Assembly (NCBI GenBank): GCA_019747615.1
Contig: JAIEQQ010000089.1
Location: 1 to 18,656, forward strand
Source of the DNA: Phycisphaerales bacterium
GTDB taxonomy: Bacteria > Planctomycetota > Phycisphaerae > Phycisphaerales > UBA1924
Direction: 5' to 3'
DNA: 18,656 bases
The notes under the pieces were generated by a model, which did not search any database, was not told the origin of the DNA, and saw nothing but the letters and a program-made list of their open reading frames with translations. The position numbers and the translations under genes were made by a program. This document shows positions 7,556-16,601 of this stretch, one piece after another (positions within the stretch are counted from its first letter, which is position 1; the number at the start of each line of letters is the position of its first letter).

Positions 7556-9460
7556 GTGCATCGCCAGTTTCTTGGGCATTACGAGCAGGAGCTTGACCAT
7601 CTGAACGGAATGGCGGCGGAGTTCGCGCGCCAGTTCCCCAAGATCGCCGGACGCTTGGCGCTGGACACCAAAGACGGCGCCGTCACGTGCAAGGACCCGT
7701 ATGTCGAGCGGCTGCTTGAGGGCTTCGCGTTCATGGCGGCCCGCGTGCAGCTCAAGCTGGACGCGGAGTTCCCGCGCTTCACCCAGAACCTGCTGAACAT
7801 CATCTACCCGCAGTACCTCTGCCCGACGCCGTCGATGGCGATGGCGCAGTTCGTGCCGCTGGAAAACGACGCATCGACGGCGCAGGGCATCGTACTTCCG
7901 CGGAAGACGAACCTCCGCGGTCGCGCCGGCGATGGCTCGCTGGCGTGCGATTTTCGCACCAGCCATGAGGTCACGCTGTGGCCCCTGAAGATCGTCGATG
8001 CCCAGTACTACACGCGCGACCTGGGCGTGTTGGAGTTGCCCGAGGGTCTGCGAAACGTCCGCGCCGCGATCCGCATCCGCATCGCGGCCACCGCCGGCCT
8101 GCTCTGGAAGCAGATCCCGCTGGACGAGCTCCCGTTGTTCATTCGCGCCAACGACGCGACCCGCATGCGGATCTACGAGCAGCTCTTTGCCGATGCGATG
8201 GGCGTCATCGTCCGCCCCGCGCCCGAGGCCGGCATGAGCTTCCGCGGCCTGCCGTCGCAAACCGTCCTGTCGCCCGATGTGATCTCTCGCGTCGGCTTTG
8301 ACGAACGCGACGCGCTGCTGCCCAGCGACGCACGCACGTTCCAGGGCTACCGCCTGATCCACGAGTACTTCACGTTCCCCGAGCGGTTCATGTTCGCGAA
8401 CTTCTCGTCGCTGCGCCCGCAGCTGGCGAAGGTCACCGGCAACGAGATCGACCTGATCATCCCGCTGTCGAAGGAGGACGTTCGGCTGGAGCGCAAGCTC
8501 GACGCGGGCACGTTCGTGCCGTTCTGCTCGCCGGCGGTGAATCTCTTTCCGAAGCGCACCGATCGAATCTACATCACCGACAAGCGCCCGGAGCATCAGG
8601 TGGTGGTCGACAAGACGCGCCCGCTGGACTTCGAGGTTCACTCGATCACACGCGTCTCGGGCTACAGCGAGAACAACGACCAGACGCGGGAGTTCCGCCC
8701 GTTCTTTGCCGCCAACGACGTGGACCCGGACTCTGCCCACGGCGCGTACTACGTGATGAACCGCGTGCCGCGACAGTTCAGCCAGCGTGAGCAGCAGCGT
8801 GGCCCGCGATCGAACCTGTACAAGGGCAGCGAGGCGTACATCTCGGTGGTGGACGCGCACGCGGCGCCGTACCCCGGCGATGTATCGCAGCTGGCGATCG
8901 AAGTGCTGGCGACCAACCGCGACCTGCCGATTTCGATGAGCGTGGGCCTTGGCGCTCGCGACTTTGACATCGATGTCGCCGCACCGCTCCAGACGATCCG
9001 TTGCATCGGCACGCCCACGGTGCCGCGGGCGAGCTGGGTGGAGGGTGAGATGGCCTGGCGTGCGATCAGCCACCTCTCGCAGAACTATCTGTCGCTCATC
9101 GACCTGCCCGATGGTTCCGGCGCCGGTGCGTTGCGAGATCTGCTGCGGCTGTATGTTGACGAGTCAGACCCTTCGATGCGCCAGCAGATCGACGGCATCA
9201 AGAGCGTCTACAGCACGCCGCTGACGCGGCGAGTCCCCGGCCCCGGTCCCGTCACGTTCGTGCGCGGGCTCGAAGTCGGCGTCACGCTCGATGAATCCCT
9301 CTACGAGGGCTCCGGGGTGTTCCTGCTCGGCGCGGTCCTTGAGCAGGTCTTCGCACGCTACGTCTCGATCAACTCGTTCACCGAGACCGTTGTCAAAAGC
9401 ACCCAGCGCGGGGAGATCAAGCGATGGCCGAGGATCGTCGGTCGTCGGCCGATGCTCTAA
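7556..9460 (+). CDS. tssF: T6SS baseplate protein TssF (ImpG/VasA)
   Basis: TssF forms the core of each baseplate wedge, as two copies with one TssG, and connects to TssK and the hub. The 634-residue product begins MHRQFLGHYEQEL and continues with EFARQFPKIAGRL, DPYVERLLEGFAFMAARV and LLNIIYPQYLCPTPSMAMAQF, all ImpG N-terminal hallmarks. It ends GEIKRWPRIVGRRPML, the standard C-terminus. I chose GTG at 7556 because GGGAGA (7542-7547) is 8 bases upstream and HYEQEL falls at residues 8-13 as in homologues; the in-frame TTG/ATG at 7514/7517 lies inside tssE. The last 37 bp overlap tssG. Length and motifs suggest a complete, functional protein. Confidence 0.96.
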   Translation: MHRQFLGHYEQELDHLNGMAAEFARQFPKIAGRLALDTKDGAVTCKDPYVERLLEGFAFMAARVQLKLDAEFPRFTQNLLNIIYPQYLCPTPSMAMAQFVPLENDASTAQGIVLPRKTNLRGRAGDGSLACDFRTSHEVTLWPLKIVDAQYYTRDLGVLELPEGLRNVRAAIRIRIAATAGLLWKQIPLDELPLFIRANDATRMRIYEQLFADAMGVIVRPAPEAGMSFRGLPSQTVLSPDVISRVGFDERDALLPSDARTFQGYRLIHEYFTFPERFMFANFSSLRPQLAKVTGNEIDLIIPLSKEDVRLERKLDAGTFVPFCSPAVNLFPKRTDRIYITDKRPEHQVVVDKTRPLDFEVHSITRVSGYSENNDQTREFRPFFAANDVDPDSAHGAYYVMNRVPRQFSQREQQRGPRSNLYKGSEAYISVVDAHAAPYPGDVSQLAIEVLATNRDLPISMSVGLGARDFDIDVAAPLQTIRCIGTPTVPRASWVEGEMAWRAISHLSQNYLSLIDLPDGSGAGALRDLLRLYVDESDPSMRQQIDGIKSVYSTPLTRRVPGPGPVTFVRGLEVGVTLDESLYEGSGVFLLGAVLEQVFARYVSINSFTETVVKSTQRGEIKRWPRIVGRRPML

Positions 9461-10500
9461 GAGAGCGTCTCTTCGCCGACCCGTACCAGTTCGATTTTTT
9501 CCAGCTCGTGCGACGCATGCAGTGCGCGCACCCGACGCTGCCGCCGGTGGGCACCTCCAAGCGCCCGGAGGACGACGCGGTCCGCTTCAGCCAAGAGCCG
9601 CACACCAACTTTGCCACCAGCACGATCCACTCGTTCCGCCAGCTTCCCAGCGAGCGGGCGCCGCGGCTGTTCGTGAACTTCATGGGTTTGCTCGGGCCCA
9701 ACGGCCCGATGCCGATCCACCTGTCGGACTACGCCCGCCAGCGCGAGCGCAACTTCAAAGACCCGACGATCGCGCGGTTCTTTGACGTCTTCAACCACCG
9801 GATGGTCTCGCTGTTCTTCCGCGCCTGGTCACTCACCCAGCCCGGCGTGCTCTACGAGCAGACGCCCAAAAACGAGTTCGATCCGTTCTCAATTCAGGTC
9901 GGTGCTTCGTTCGGCCTCGGCCAGGCCTCGCTCCGCCGGCGTGATGCGCTCCCCGACGAGGCCAAGCTCAGCTTCGCCGGTCGCCTGGCCTGCCAGAGCC
10001 CCAACCCCGAAGGACTCTGCGCGATCCTCCGCGAGTACTACGGCGTGCCGGCTCAGATCGAGGAGTTTGTCGGAAAGTGGACCCCGCTACCCGAGATGTA
10101 CCGCTGCAAACTCGGCGGCCCGCGTGAGTCGGCCACCCTGGGCGGTGCCGGCGGCATCGCGGCAGTGGGGGAGCGGTTCTGGGATTGCCAGGGCCAGTTC
10201 CGCATCCGCATGGGCCCGATGAAACTCGACGCGTACCAGCGACTCTTGCCCATGCAACGAGCCCACCAGCCCGGCGGGCGATCCTTCGCTCGACTTGAGG
10301 CGTGGATCCTCAACTACCTGGGCTTTGAACTCACCTGGCAGGTCTGCCTCGTTCTGAAACGCGAGGAAGTCCCGCGATTGCGGATGGGCGGCAAGCCCGA
10401 TGATCCGGGCGCCGCCCGCCTGGGCTGGACAACCTGGCTCAGCAGCAAGCCGATGGACTCTGACCGCGCGGACCTTGTGATTTCGCCGATGGCGCGGTAG
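9424..10500 (+). CDS. tssG: T6SS baseplate protein TssG (ImpH/VasB)
   Basis: TssG binds two TssF copies and completes the baseplate wedge. The 358-residue product contains the ImpH opening PYQFDFFQLVRR (residues 20-31), RFSQEPHTNFATSTI, the FMGLLGPNGPMPIHLSDYA block and the RFFDVFNHRMVSLFFRAW motif, all characteristic. The ATG at 9424 lies inside the end of tssF, with GGGAG (9411-9415) 8 bases upstream; the 37-bp overlap is credible because both the TssF C-terminus and the TssG N-terminus match their families in that region. A 120-bp gap without recognisable signals separates it from clpV. Confidence 0.95.
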   Translation: MAEDRRSSADALRERLFADPYQFDFFQLVRRMQCAHPTLPPVGTSKRPEDDAVRFSQEPHTNFATSTIHSFRQLPSERAPRLFVNFMGLLGPNGPMPIHLSDYARQRERNFKDPTIARFFDVFNHRMVSLFFRAWSLTQPGVLYEQTPKNEFDPFSIQVGASFGLGQASLRRRDALPDEAKLSFAGRLACQSPNPEGLCAILREYYGVPAQIEEFVGKWTPLPEMYRCKLGGPRESATLGGAGGIAAVGERFWDCQGQFRIRMGPMKLDAYQRLLPMQRAHQPGGRSFARLEAWILNYLGFELTWQVCLVLKREEVPRLRMGGKPDDPGAARLGWTTWLSSKPMDSDRADLVISPMAR

Positions 10501-10620
10501 GCTGTCGCGGCCTTCGTCCGACACGTTCAACCCCCAAACGCACCGAAGCCTGCGTGACGACGCGGCGACTGTCCCCCTCGACCGACCCCCCCGATCACCT
10601 CAACCAGCGGAGTACGCCAC

Positions 10621-13371
10621 ATGGGCGAGATCCCCCGTCAATCACTCTTCGGAAAACTCAACCCCTTGGGCATGAAGGCTCTCGAAGGCGCGACCGTCTT
10701 CTGCAAACTCCGCGGCAACCCCTATGTCGAAATCGTCCACTGGTTCCATCAGATCCTGCAGAACCAGGACACCGACCTTCACCACATTGTGCGGCACTTC
10801 GAGCTGAATCCCAGCAAGCTCGCCAGCGACATGACCACGGCGCTTGATCGCCTGCCGCGCGGCGCGACGAGCATCAGCGATCTTTCTTCGCATCTCGATG
10901 AGGCCGTCGAGCGAGCCTGGAGCTATTCCAGCCTCCTCTACGGCGAGTCTCGCGTCCGCACCGGGCATGTCATCCTCGCCATGCTCAAAGTTCCGAACCT
11001 CAAGAACGCCTTGCTCGCGATCAGCAAGGAGTTTGACAAGGTCAAGAACGAAGCGCTCACCGACGGCTTCCAGAAGATCGTCTCTGGCTCGCCAGAAGAC
11101 TCGATGCCCGCCACTGACGGCTCCGCGCTCGGCCCCGCGGGCTCGCCGGGCGAGGCCAGCGGCGCGATGCCGCCGGCCCAGATGGGCAAAGAGGAAGGTC
11201 TCAAACGCTTCTGTAAGGACCTGACCGAGAACGCCCGCGCCGGCAAGATGGACCCGATCATGGGGCGCGATGAAGAGATTCGCCAGTGCATCGATGTGCT
11301 TATGCGCCGTCGCCAGAACAACCCGATCCTCACCGGCGAGGCGGGCGTCGGCAAGACCGCCGTCGTCGAGGGCTTCGCGCAGCGAGTGGCCAAGGGCGAC
11401 GTGCCGCCGCAGTTGAAGGACGTACGCGTGCTGGAGCTGGACGTCGGCCTGCTGCAGGCCGGCGCGAGCATGAAGGGCGAGTTTGAGCAGCGACTTCGCC
11501 AGGTCATTGACGAGGTGCAGGCCGCGACCAAGCCGATCATCCTGTTCATCGACGAGGCCCACACGCTCATGGGCGCAGGCGGTGCCGCCGGCACCAACGA
11601 CGCGGCCCAGCTCCTCAAGCCCGCACTCGCACGCGGCACCCTCCGCACCATCGCCGCGACGACCCAGAGCGAGTACAAGCAGCACTTCGAGAAAGACCCG
11701 GCGATGAGCCGCCGCTTCCAGGTCGTGAAGGTTGACGAACCCGACGAGAAGAAGTGTCTCCTCATGATCCGCGGCCTGGCCACGGTCATGGAGAAGCACT
11801 TCAAGATCCAGGTGCTGGACGAAGCGCTCGAAGCCGCGGTGAAGCTCAGCAAGCGGTACATCCAGGGCCGGCAGTTGCCGGACAAGGCTGTGAGCTTGCT
11901 GGACACCGGCTGCGCCCGCGTCGCAGTGAGCCTGCACGCCAAGCCCGCCGCGATGGACGACAGCGACAAGCGCATCATGGCGCTGAACACCGAGCTTGAG
12001 ATTATCGATCGCGAGATCACCACCGGCGTCGATCACGCCGAGCGCCGCAAGGACACGCAGGCCGAGCTCGACGCCGAGAAGGCACGCCTGGCGACGCTGA
12101 CCGAGCGATTCAACAAGGAGAAGGCGGTCGTCGAGAAGATTCTCGACCTCCGTGGCAAGCTCCGCGGCAGCGGCGATGGCAAGGTTGACACCGCCGCCGC
12201 CAAGCCCGCCGAGGGTGCCGACAAGGCGGCAGCTCCCGCTGCCCCTGCAGCCCCCAGCACTCCGCCACTTACTGACGCCGCCCGCGATAGCGCGATCGAA
12301 GAGCTTAAGAAACTCCAGGCGCAGCTCACCGAAATGCAGGGCGAGAACCCGCTCATCCTCCCGAGCGTTGACGCCGCGGCGGTCTCCGCCGTCGTCAGCG
12401 ATTGGACGGGCATCCCGCTTGGCCGCATGGTCAAGAACGAGATGGAAACGGTCCTCAAGCTCGCCAGCACGATCGAGCGCCGCGTCATCGGCCAGCGCCA
12501 CGGCCTTGACGCCATCGCCGAGCGCATCCAGCTCAGCCGCGCGAAGCTCGATAACCCCGGCCGCCCCGTCGGTGTCTTCCTGCTCGTCGGTCCGTCGGGT
12601 GTCGGCAAAACCGAAACCGCGATCTCACTGGCTGAAGCTCTCTACGGCGGCCCGCAAGGCCTCATCACCATCAACATGTCCGAGTTCCAGGAGGCTCACA
12701 AGGTCAGCCTCCTGATGGGCTCGCCTCCCGGCTACGTCGGCTTCGGCAAGGGCGGCGTGATGACGGAGGCAGTGCGTCGGCGTCCCTACAGCGTTCTGCT
12801 GCTGGATGAGATCGAGAAGGCCCACAGCGATGTGCACGAGATCTTCTTCCAGGTCTTTGACAAGGGCATGATGAAGGACTCTGAGGGCGTTGACATCGAC
12901 TTCAAGAACACGATCATCCTGCTGACGAGCAACGTCGGCACCGATCTGATCATGAAGATGTGCAAGGATCCGACGCTGAAGCCCGACCCCGCGGGGCTGG
13001 TGGCCGCGATCCGCGAGCCGCTGCTGAAGGTCTTCCCGCCGGCGCTGCTGGGCCGCGTGAACATCGTGCCGTACTACCCGATCAGCGACGAGATGATGCG
13101 CAGCATCATCACGCTGCAGCTGGCGCGCGTGGGCCAGCGTGTGACCGAGGGGCACAAGGTGCCGTTCAGCTACGACCCGAAGGTGAGCGACCTGATCGTG
13201 AGCCGCGTGACGGAGCTGGACTCCGGCGCGCGAGCGATCGACGCGATCATTACGCGCCAGATGCTGCCGGCGATCGGCAAGGAACTACTCACGCGCCTGA
13301 TGGAATCCAAGCCGGTGACAAAGGTGCACGTCGGCGTGAAGGACAGCGAGTTTGAGTACTCCTTCGATTGA
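10621..13371 (+). CDS. tssH: T6SS sheath-recycling AAA+ ATPase TssH (ClpV)
   Basis: ClpV is a hexameric ClpB-type ATPase that binds contracted TssB/TssC sheath and disassembles it so subunits can be reused. The 916-residue product has an N-terminal Clp_N domain (about 1-160, with the ClpV-type LEGATVFCKLRGNPYVEI opening), a first AAA+ domain with Walker A GEAGVGKT (239-246) and Walker B FIDEAH (D311, E312), a coiled-coil middle domain, and a second AAA+ domain with Walker A GPSGVGKT (657-664) and Walker B LLLDEIEKAH (D729, E730). The ATG has CGGAG 8 bases upstream. An Ala/Pro-rich insert of about 40 residues (516-556) lies in the middle domain. ClpV rather than ClpB is supported by the T6SS context, the N-terminal domain and the order tssG-clpV. 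Confidence 0.96.
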   Translation: MGEIPRQSLFGKLNPLGMKALEGATVFCKLRGNPYVEIVHWFHQILQNQDTDLHHIVRHFELNPSKLASDMTTALDRLPRGATSISDLSSHLDEAVERAWSYSSLLYGESRVRTGHVILAMLKVPNLKNALLAISKEFDKVKNEALTDGFQKIVSGSPEDSMPATDGSALGPAGSPGEASGAMPPAQMGKEEGLKRFCKDLTENARAGKMDPIMGRDEEIRQCIDVLMRRRQNNPILTGEAGVGKTAVVEGFAQRVAKGDVPPQLKDVRVLELDVGLLQAGASMKGEFEQRLRQVIDEVQAATKPIILFIDEAHTLMGAGGAAGTNDAAQLLKPALARGTLRTIAATTQSEYKQHFEKDPAMSRRFQVVKVDEPDEKKCLLMIRGLATVMEKHFKIQVLDEALEAAVKLSKRYIQGRQLPDKAVSLLDTGCARVAVSLHAKPAAMDDSDKRIMALNTELEIIDREITTGVDHAERRKDTQAELDAEKARLATLTERFNKEKAVVEKILDLRGKLRGSGDGKVDTAAAKPAEGADKAAAPAAPAAPSTPPLTDAARDSAIEELKKLQAQLTEMQGENPLILPSVDAAAVSAVVSDWTGIPLGRMVKNEMETVLKLASTIERRVIGQRHGLDAIAERIQLSRAKLDNPGRPVGVFLLVGPSGVGKTETAISLAEALYGGPQGLITINMSEFQEAHKVSLLMGSPPGYVGFGKGGVMTEAVRRRPYSVLLLDEIEKAHSDVHEIFFQVFDKGMMKDSEGVDIDFKNTIILLTSNVGTDLIMKMCKDPTLKPDPAGLVAAIREPLLKVFPPALLGRVNIVPYYPISDEMMRSIITLQLARVGQRVTEGHKVPFSYDPKVSDLIVSRVTELDSGARAIDAIITRQMLPAIGKELLTRLMESKPVTKVHVGVKDSEFEYSFD

Positions 13372-13383
13372 TTCGCGTTCGCC

Positions 13384-13390
13384 AAAGGAG
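13384..13390 (+). promoter_or_regulatory. Ribosome-binding site deciding the start of the unknown gene after clpV
   Basis: AAAGGAG ends 6 bases before the GTG at 13397. It favours that start over the TTG at 13352, which lies inside clpV and has no Shine-Dalgarno sequence that I can see. Confidence 0.65.
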
Positions 13391-13396
13391 CCGAGC

Positions 13397-14464
13397 GTGA
13401 CTGCATTCTGGTCAGGACCGAATGTCCGATTCGCGGCCAACAGCACGGACGCTGTGCACTGGCTGACCGAGAAGTACGGCGAGGTCGCCGAAGACGTGAA
13501 CAATCGGATCTGCCGCATGGGCTTGCCGCAGGATCCGAACGCCGCCAAGGTGGCCGACATGTTGCGCGCCTCGGGATTTGGTGGCATTGGCACCGATGTG
13601 TACCGGGCCCAGGCACGCAACTATGTCGCGGGCCTCGGCGTGTCGGCGGTGCACGTTCAGCAGAGCCTCGCGGCCATCAAGCGATTCGAGTGGTTCGATG
13701 GCGTCGAGAACGCCGAGCTCTCGGGCCTGATGCTCAAGATGTATCTCGACGGCAAAGCCGATTCGACGGTGCTCAAACGCGTGCAAGTCGCGATCGATCG
13801 CAGCGACGCGATCGACCGCTTGGTCGAGTTCGTTGGCAACGAGGTTCAGAAAGAGCTCGGCACAGGTGCCGGGCCGGTGACGGCCAAGCAACTGGAGCAG
13901 TCGGCACAGAAGGCGATGAATCTCGCTCGCAAGAGCAAGGACAGCGGCGGCCAAGGCTTCTATTTCGGCGGTGAGGGCCTCCAGCCGGTCGTCGGCGGCG
14001 TCACCGGGCTCTCTCCGTTTGATGTCAAACTCAAGGAGCCCGGGTTCTTCGCCGGCACAGACACTCTTCGGTATTCGATGCGCATCCGCGTCGGCGACAC
14101 GTACAACTTCGCAAACGACCGGCGAAACAAAGACCCCGTCACCGGTCTGCCGATCGAAACGCAGTACTCGCGGTTCCGCGCCGAACTCGCGCGCTTGCTC
14201 CAGATCCAGGAATATCGACAGTTCGAGCTGACATATGCCGCGGCGATGTGCTCCGCGCCGACCTATGGCGGAAGCTGGGACCACATGGACCGGGGGCACG
14301 TTTTCGCGAGCTTCATGTTCGCGCTGGAGACCGCGAAGCTCTTCACCGGCATCGCGTGGTCAGTCGAGCTTTCTGAGCGGGAGTTCACGCTGCAACGCAG
14401 CGGCGTGAACCCGCCCCCGCCGAAGGACAACGAAGCACAGGGCGGGCCGGGTCGGCGTTGGTAG
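13397..14464 (+). CDS. Unrecognised 355-residue protein inserted between clpV and vgrG
   Basis: I do not recognise this family. The coding frame is convincing: G/C-rich third positions, AAAGGAG 6 bases before the GTG, and a start only 25 bp after clpV. No signal peptide or membrane segment is visible. The first 200 residues look mostly helical, from an MTAFWSGPNVRFAAN opening. Residues about 205-345 are different, with a glycine-rich piece (FYFGGEGLQPVVGG), a VGDTYNFANDRR motif, and a conserved-looking WDHMDRGH block rich in histidine and aromatic residues. The tail is Pro/Gly-rich. In P. aeruginosa HSI-I clpV is followed directly by vgrG, so this is the one extra gene in an otherwise collinear block. 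The position suggests a cytoplasmic T6SS accessory protein, spike adaptor or cargo, but function is unproven. Confidence 0.85.
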   Translation: MTAFWSGPNVRFAANSTDAVHWLTEKYGEVAEDVNNRICRMGLPQDPNAAKVADMLRASGFGGIGTDVYRAQARNYVAGLGVSAVHVQQSLAAIKRFEWFDGVENAELSGLMLKMYLDGKADSTVLKRVQVAIDRSDAIDRLVEFVGNEVQKELGTGAGPVTAKQLEQSAQKAMNLARKSKDSGGQGFYFGGEGLQPVVGGVTGLSPFDVKLKEPGFFAGTDTLRYSMRIRVGDTYNFANDRRNKDPVTGLPIETQYSRFRAELARLLQIQEYRQFELTYAAAMCSAPTYGGSWDHMDRGHVFASFMFALETAKLFTGIAWSVELSEREFTLQRSGVNPPPPKDNEAQGGPGRRW

Positions 14465-14573
14465 CGGTTGAGTTCAGCGTCCTGATTGGGAAGCGAGGGC
14501 GTCGCCGCTTTCGCCCCCGGACGCAAGCGGCTTTCGAAGTTGGATCACACGCATCGCTCCGGAGCTCCGCCCA

Positions 14574-16601
14574 ATGGCACCATTTCAGGCACAACGCGAG
14601 CTCTCACTCATCACCCCGTCGCTGGGTGAGGACGTGCTCCTGCTGGAGTCGTTCAGCTACGCCGAGGAGTTCGGCCAGCCCTTCTGGCTCACCGTTCGAG
14701 CGAAACTCTCTGATCCGGCCGCCGATGTCTACTCACTGGTCGGTAAGAGCATCAGCGTCAAGATCCGCATGCTCAACGAGGAGGACCGCTCGATCGTCGC
14801 GCTCGTTCGCGGCGTCAGCGAGCCGGGCACCGCCAACGCCCAGCGGATCTGGACGCTGACGTGTTCGCCGCGCGCGTGGCTGGCGTCGCTCACAACCAAC
14901 TGCAAGATCTTTCAGAACAAGACGGTCCCGGACATCATCAAGGCGGTGCTGGGCAAGCACAAGGTGAAGATCGATGACCGGCTCACCGAGAGCTATCGCG
15001 AGTGGAAGTACTGCGTGCAGTATCGCGAGACCGATCTGAACTTCGTCACGCGGCTGATGGAGCAGGAGGGCATCACGTACCACTTCCTGCATCAGGACGA
15101 GGACACGCTCGTGCTCTGCGACTCGACCTCCAGCATCCGCCCGCTGAAGCACTACAAAGAGATCACGTTTCACGACCCCGACTCGGGCCTCGTGTTCGAT
15201 GACGTGACATCGTTCAGCGTGAGCCTTGGGCTGCAATCCGAGAGTGTCGTGTTTGACGATTACGACTTCAAGGTGCCAACGAAAGAGCTCAAGAAGTCCG
15301 CGAAGGTCGATTTCCCGCACGTCGCCCCCGCCACCGAGCAATACGACTATCCGGGCGAGTATTGGGAGCCCGGTGATGGCGATGGCGTCACGAAGCGCAG
15401 GGCCGAGGACATCGCTACGGGCGCACAGGTGTATAGCGGAACCGCCAAGTGCCGCGGGCTGTACTGCGGCGGCAAGTTCGCGCTCAAAGACCCGACGATC
15501 GCGCTGCGCAGCGGCCTGGAGCGCGAGTACACCATCACCTCGTGCAGCATCACCGGCCAGAACGACTCTTTCGCCAGCGGCGGCAAGAGCCCGGGCTCGC
15601 ACGTCGAAACGAACTTCACCGCGATCCACGCCGATCGCGTCTATCGGCCGGCGCGCACGACGCGCAAGCCGCTGATCGTCGGGCCGCAGACGGCGGTGGT
15701 CGTCGGTCCCGGCGGCGAAGAGATCCACACCGACGAGCACGCGCGCGTGAAGGTGCAGTTTCACTGGGATCGCGACGGCCAGATGGACGAGAACTCCAGT
15801 TGCTGGGTGCGCGTGTCGCAGGCGTGGGCGGGCAAGAGCTGGGGCTCGGTGGTGCTGCCGCGCATCGGCGATGAAGTCATCGTGGAGTTCGCCGAGGGCG
15901 ACCCGGACCGACCGATCATCACCGGCCGGCTCTACAACAACGACAACAAGTCTCCGTTCAAGATGCCCGACAGCAAGAACACGCTGGGCATGAAGAGTAG
16001 CAGCAGCAAGGGCGGCGGCGGCTACAACGAAATCTCGATGGACGACAGCAAGGGCAAGGAGAAGGTCACGATCCACGGGCAGTACGACATGTCCACGACC
16101 GTGAAGCACGATCAGACGAACACGATCAACAATAACCGCACGACGAATGTTGATGTTGACGACACGGAGACGATCGGGAGCAATCAGACAATCACCGTGG
16201 GCAGCAATCAGGACCTCCAAGTCGGTGCTTCGCAGTCCATCCAGATCGGTGCGAATCAGACCCTGCAGGTCGGCGCAGGCCAGACCAACGAGATCGGCGC
16301 TGACCAGAAGACGACGGTTGGTGCGAACGCGTCGTGCAGTGTCGGCAGCAACTACGAGCTCATCGCTGGCAGCAGCACCAAAATCACGGCCGGTGGCCAG
16401 GGCGAGTACAAGACCGGCGGGCCCATGAAGATCGGTGCTGGCGCGACCATGGAAATCGCCGCTGGCGGCGCGATGGAGATCAAGGCTGCGTCGATCAAGA
16501 TCTCCGCCGGTGCCGGCACGATCGAGATCGGGCCCGCGGGCGTCACCATCTCCGGTCCCAAGGTCGAAGTCACCGCCGGCATCATCAAGAACAACGGCTG
16601 A
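14574..16601 (+). CDS. vgrG: T6SS spike protein VgrG (TssI)
   Basis: VgrG trimers form the puncturing spike at the tip of the Hcp tube and carry effectors. The 675-residue product has a gp27-like hub (about 1-350, with CVQYRETDLNFVTRLMEQEGITYHF), a gp5 OB-fold (about 384-455, with EHARVKVQFHWDRDG, SCWVRVSQ and GDPDRPIITGRLYN) and a beta-helical needle made of octad repeats. Sixteen octads run through residues 511-638, most clearly GSNQTITV, GSNQDLQV, GASQSIQI and GANQTLQV. The needle ends with IIKNNG and no extra enzymatic domain, so this is a structural VgrG that must take cargo non-covalently. CCGGAG precedes the ATG by 9 bases. The 109-bp gap before it may hold control elements, but none is convincing. 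Confidence 0.96.
   Translation: MAPFQAQRELSLITPSLGEDVLLLESFSYAEEFGQPFWLTVRAKLSDPAADVYSLVGKSISVKIRMLNEEDRSIVALVRGVSEPGTANAQRIWTLTCSPRAWLASLTTNCKIFQNKTVPDIIKAVLGKHKVKIDDRLTESYREWKYCVQYRETDLNFVTRLMEQEGITYHFLHQDEDTLVLCDSTSSIRPLKHYKEITFHDPDSGLVFDDVTSFSVSLGLQSESVVFDDYDFKVPTKELKKSAKVDFPHVAPATEQYDYPGEYWEPGDGDGVTKRRAEDIATGAQVYSGTAKCRGLYCGGKFALKDPTIALRSGLEREYTITSCSITGQNDSFASGGKSPGSHVETNFTAIHADRVYRPARTTRKPLIVGPQTAVVVGPGGEEIHTDEHARVKVQFHWDRDGQMDENSSCWVRVSQAWAGKSWGSVVLPRIGDEVIVEFAEGDPDRPIITGRLYNNDNKSPFKMPDSKNTLGMKSSSSKGGGGYNEISMDDSKGKEKVTIHGQYDMSTTVKHDQTNTINNNRTTNVDVDDTETIGSNQTITVGSNQDLQVGASQSIQIGANQTLQVGAGQTNEIGADQKTTVGANASCSVGSNYELIAGSSTKITAGGQGEYKTGGPMKIGAGATMEIAAGGAMEIKAASIKISAGAGTIEIGPAGVTISGPKVEVTAGIIKNNG
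16104..16487 (+). repeat. Octapeptide (24-bp period) repeats encoding the VgrG needle
   Basis: Sixteen consecutive 8-residue units (VgrG residues 511-638) show Gly at position 1, often Gln or Asn at positions 3-4, and a small or aliphatic residue at position 8. Nine units from 16176 to 16391 are the cleanest. The protein period is exact but the DNA has diverged, so selection acts on the beta-helix. Units after 16392 change to Gly/Ala/Met-rich sequence towards the tip. Confidence 0.85.

Noticed and set aside
7457..9073. Long open frame on the - strand opposite tssF (538 codons)
   Set aside because: Mirror frame of tssF with an Arg/His/Ala-rich product. No ribosome-binding site or recognisable domain.
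10642..12501. Long open frame on the - strand opposite clpV (619 codons)
   Set aside because: The complement of a clear AAA+ gene; the composition is that of a shadow frame.
14504..14531. 7-bp inverted repeat (14504-14510 with 14525-14531) before vgrG as a terminator
   Set aside because: The loop is 14 bases and only a short TTTCG follows; an alternative pairing competes with it. This is too weak to call.
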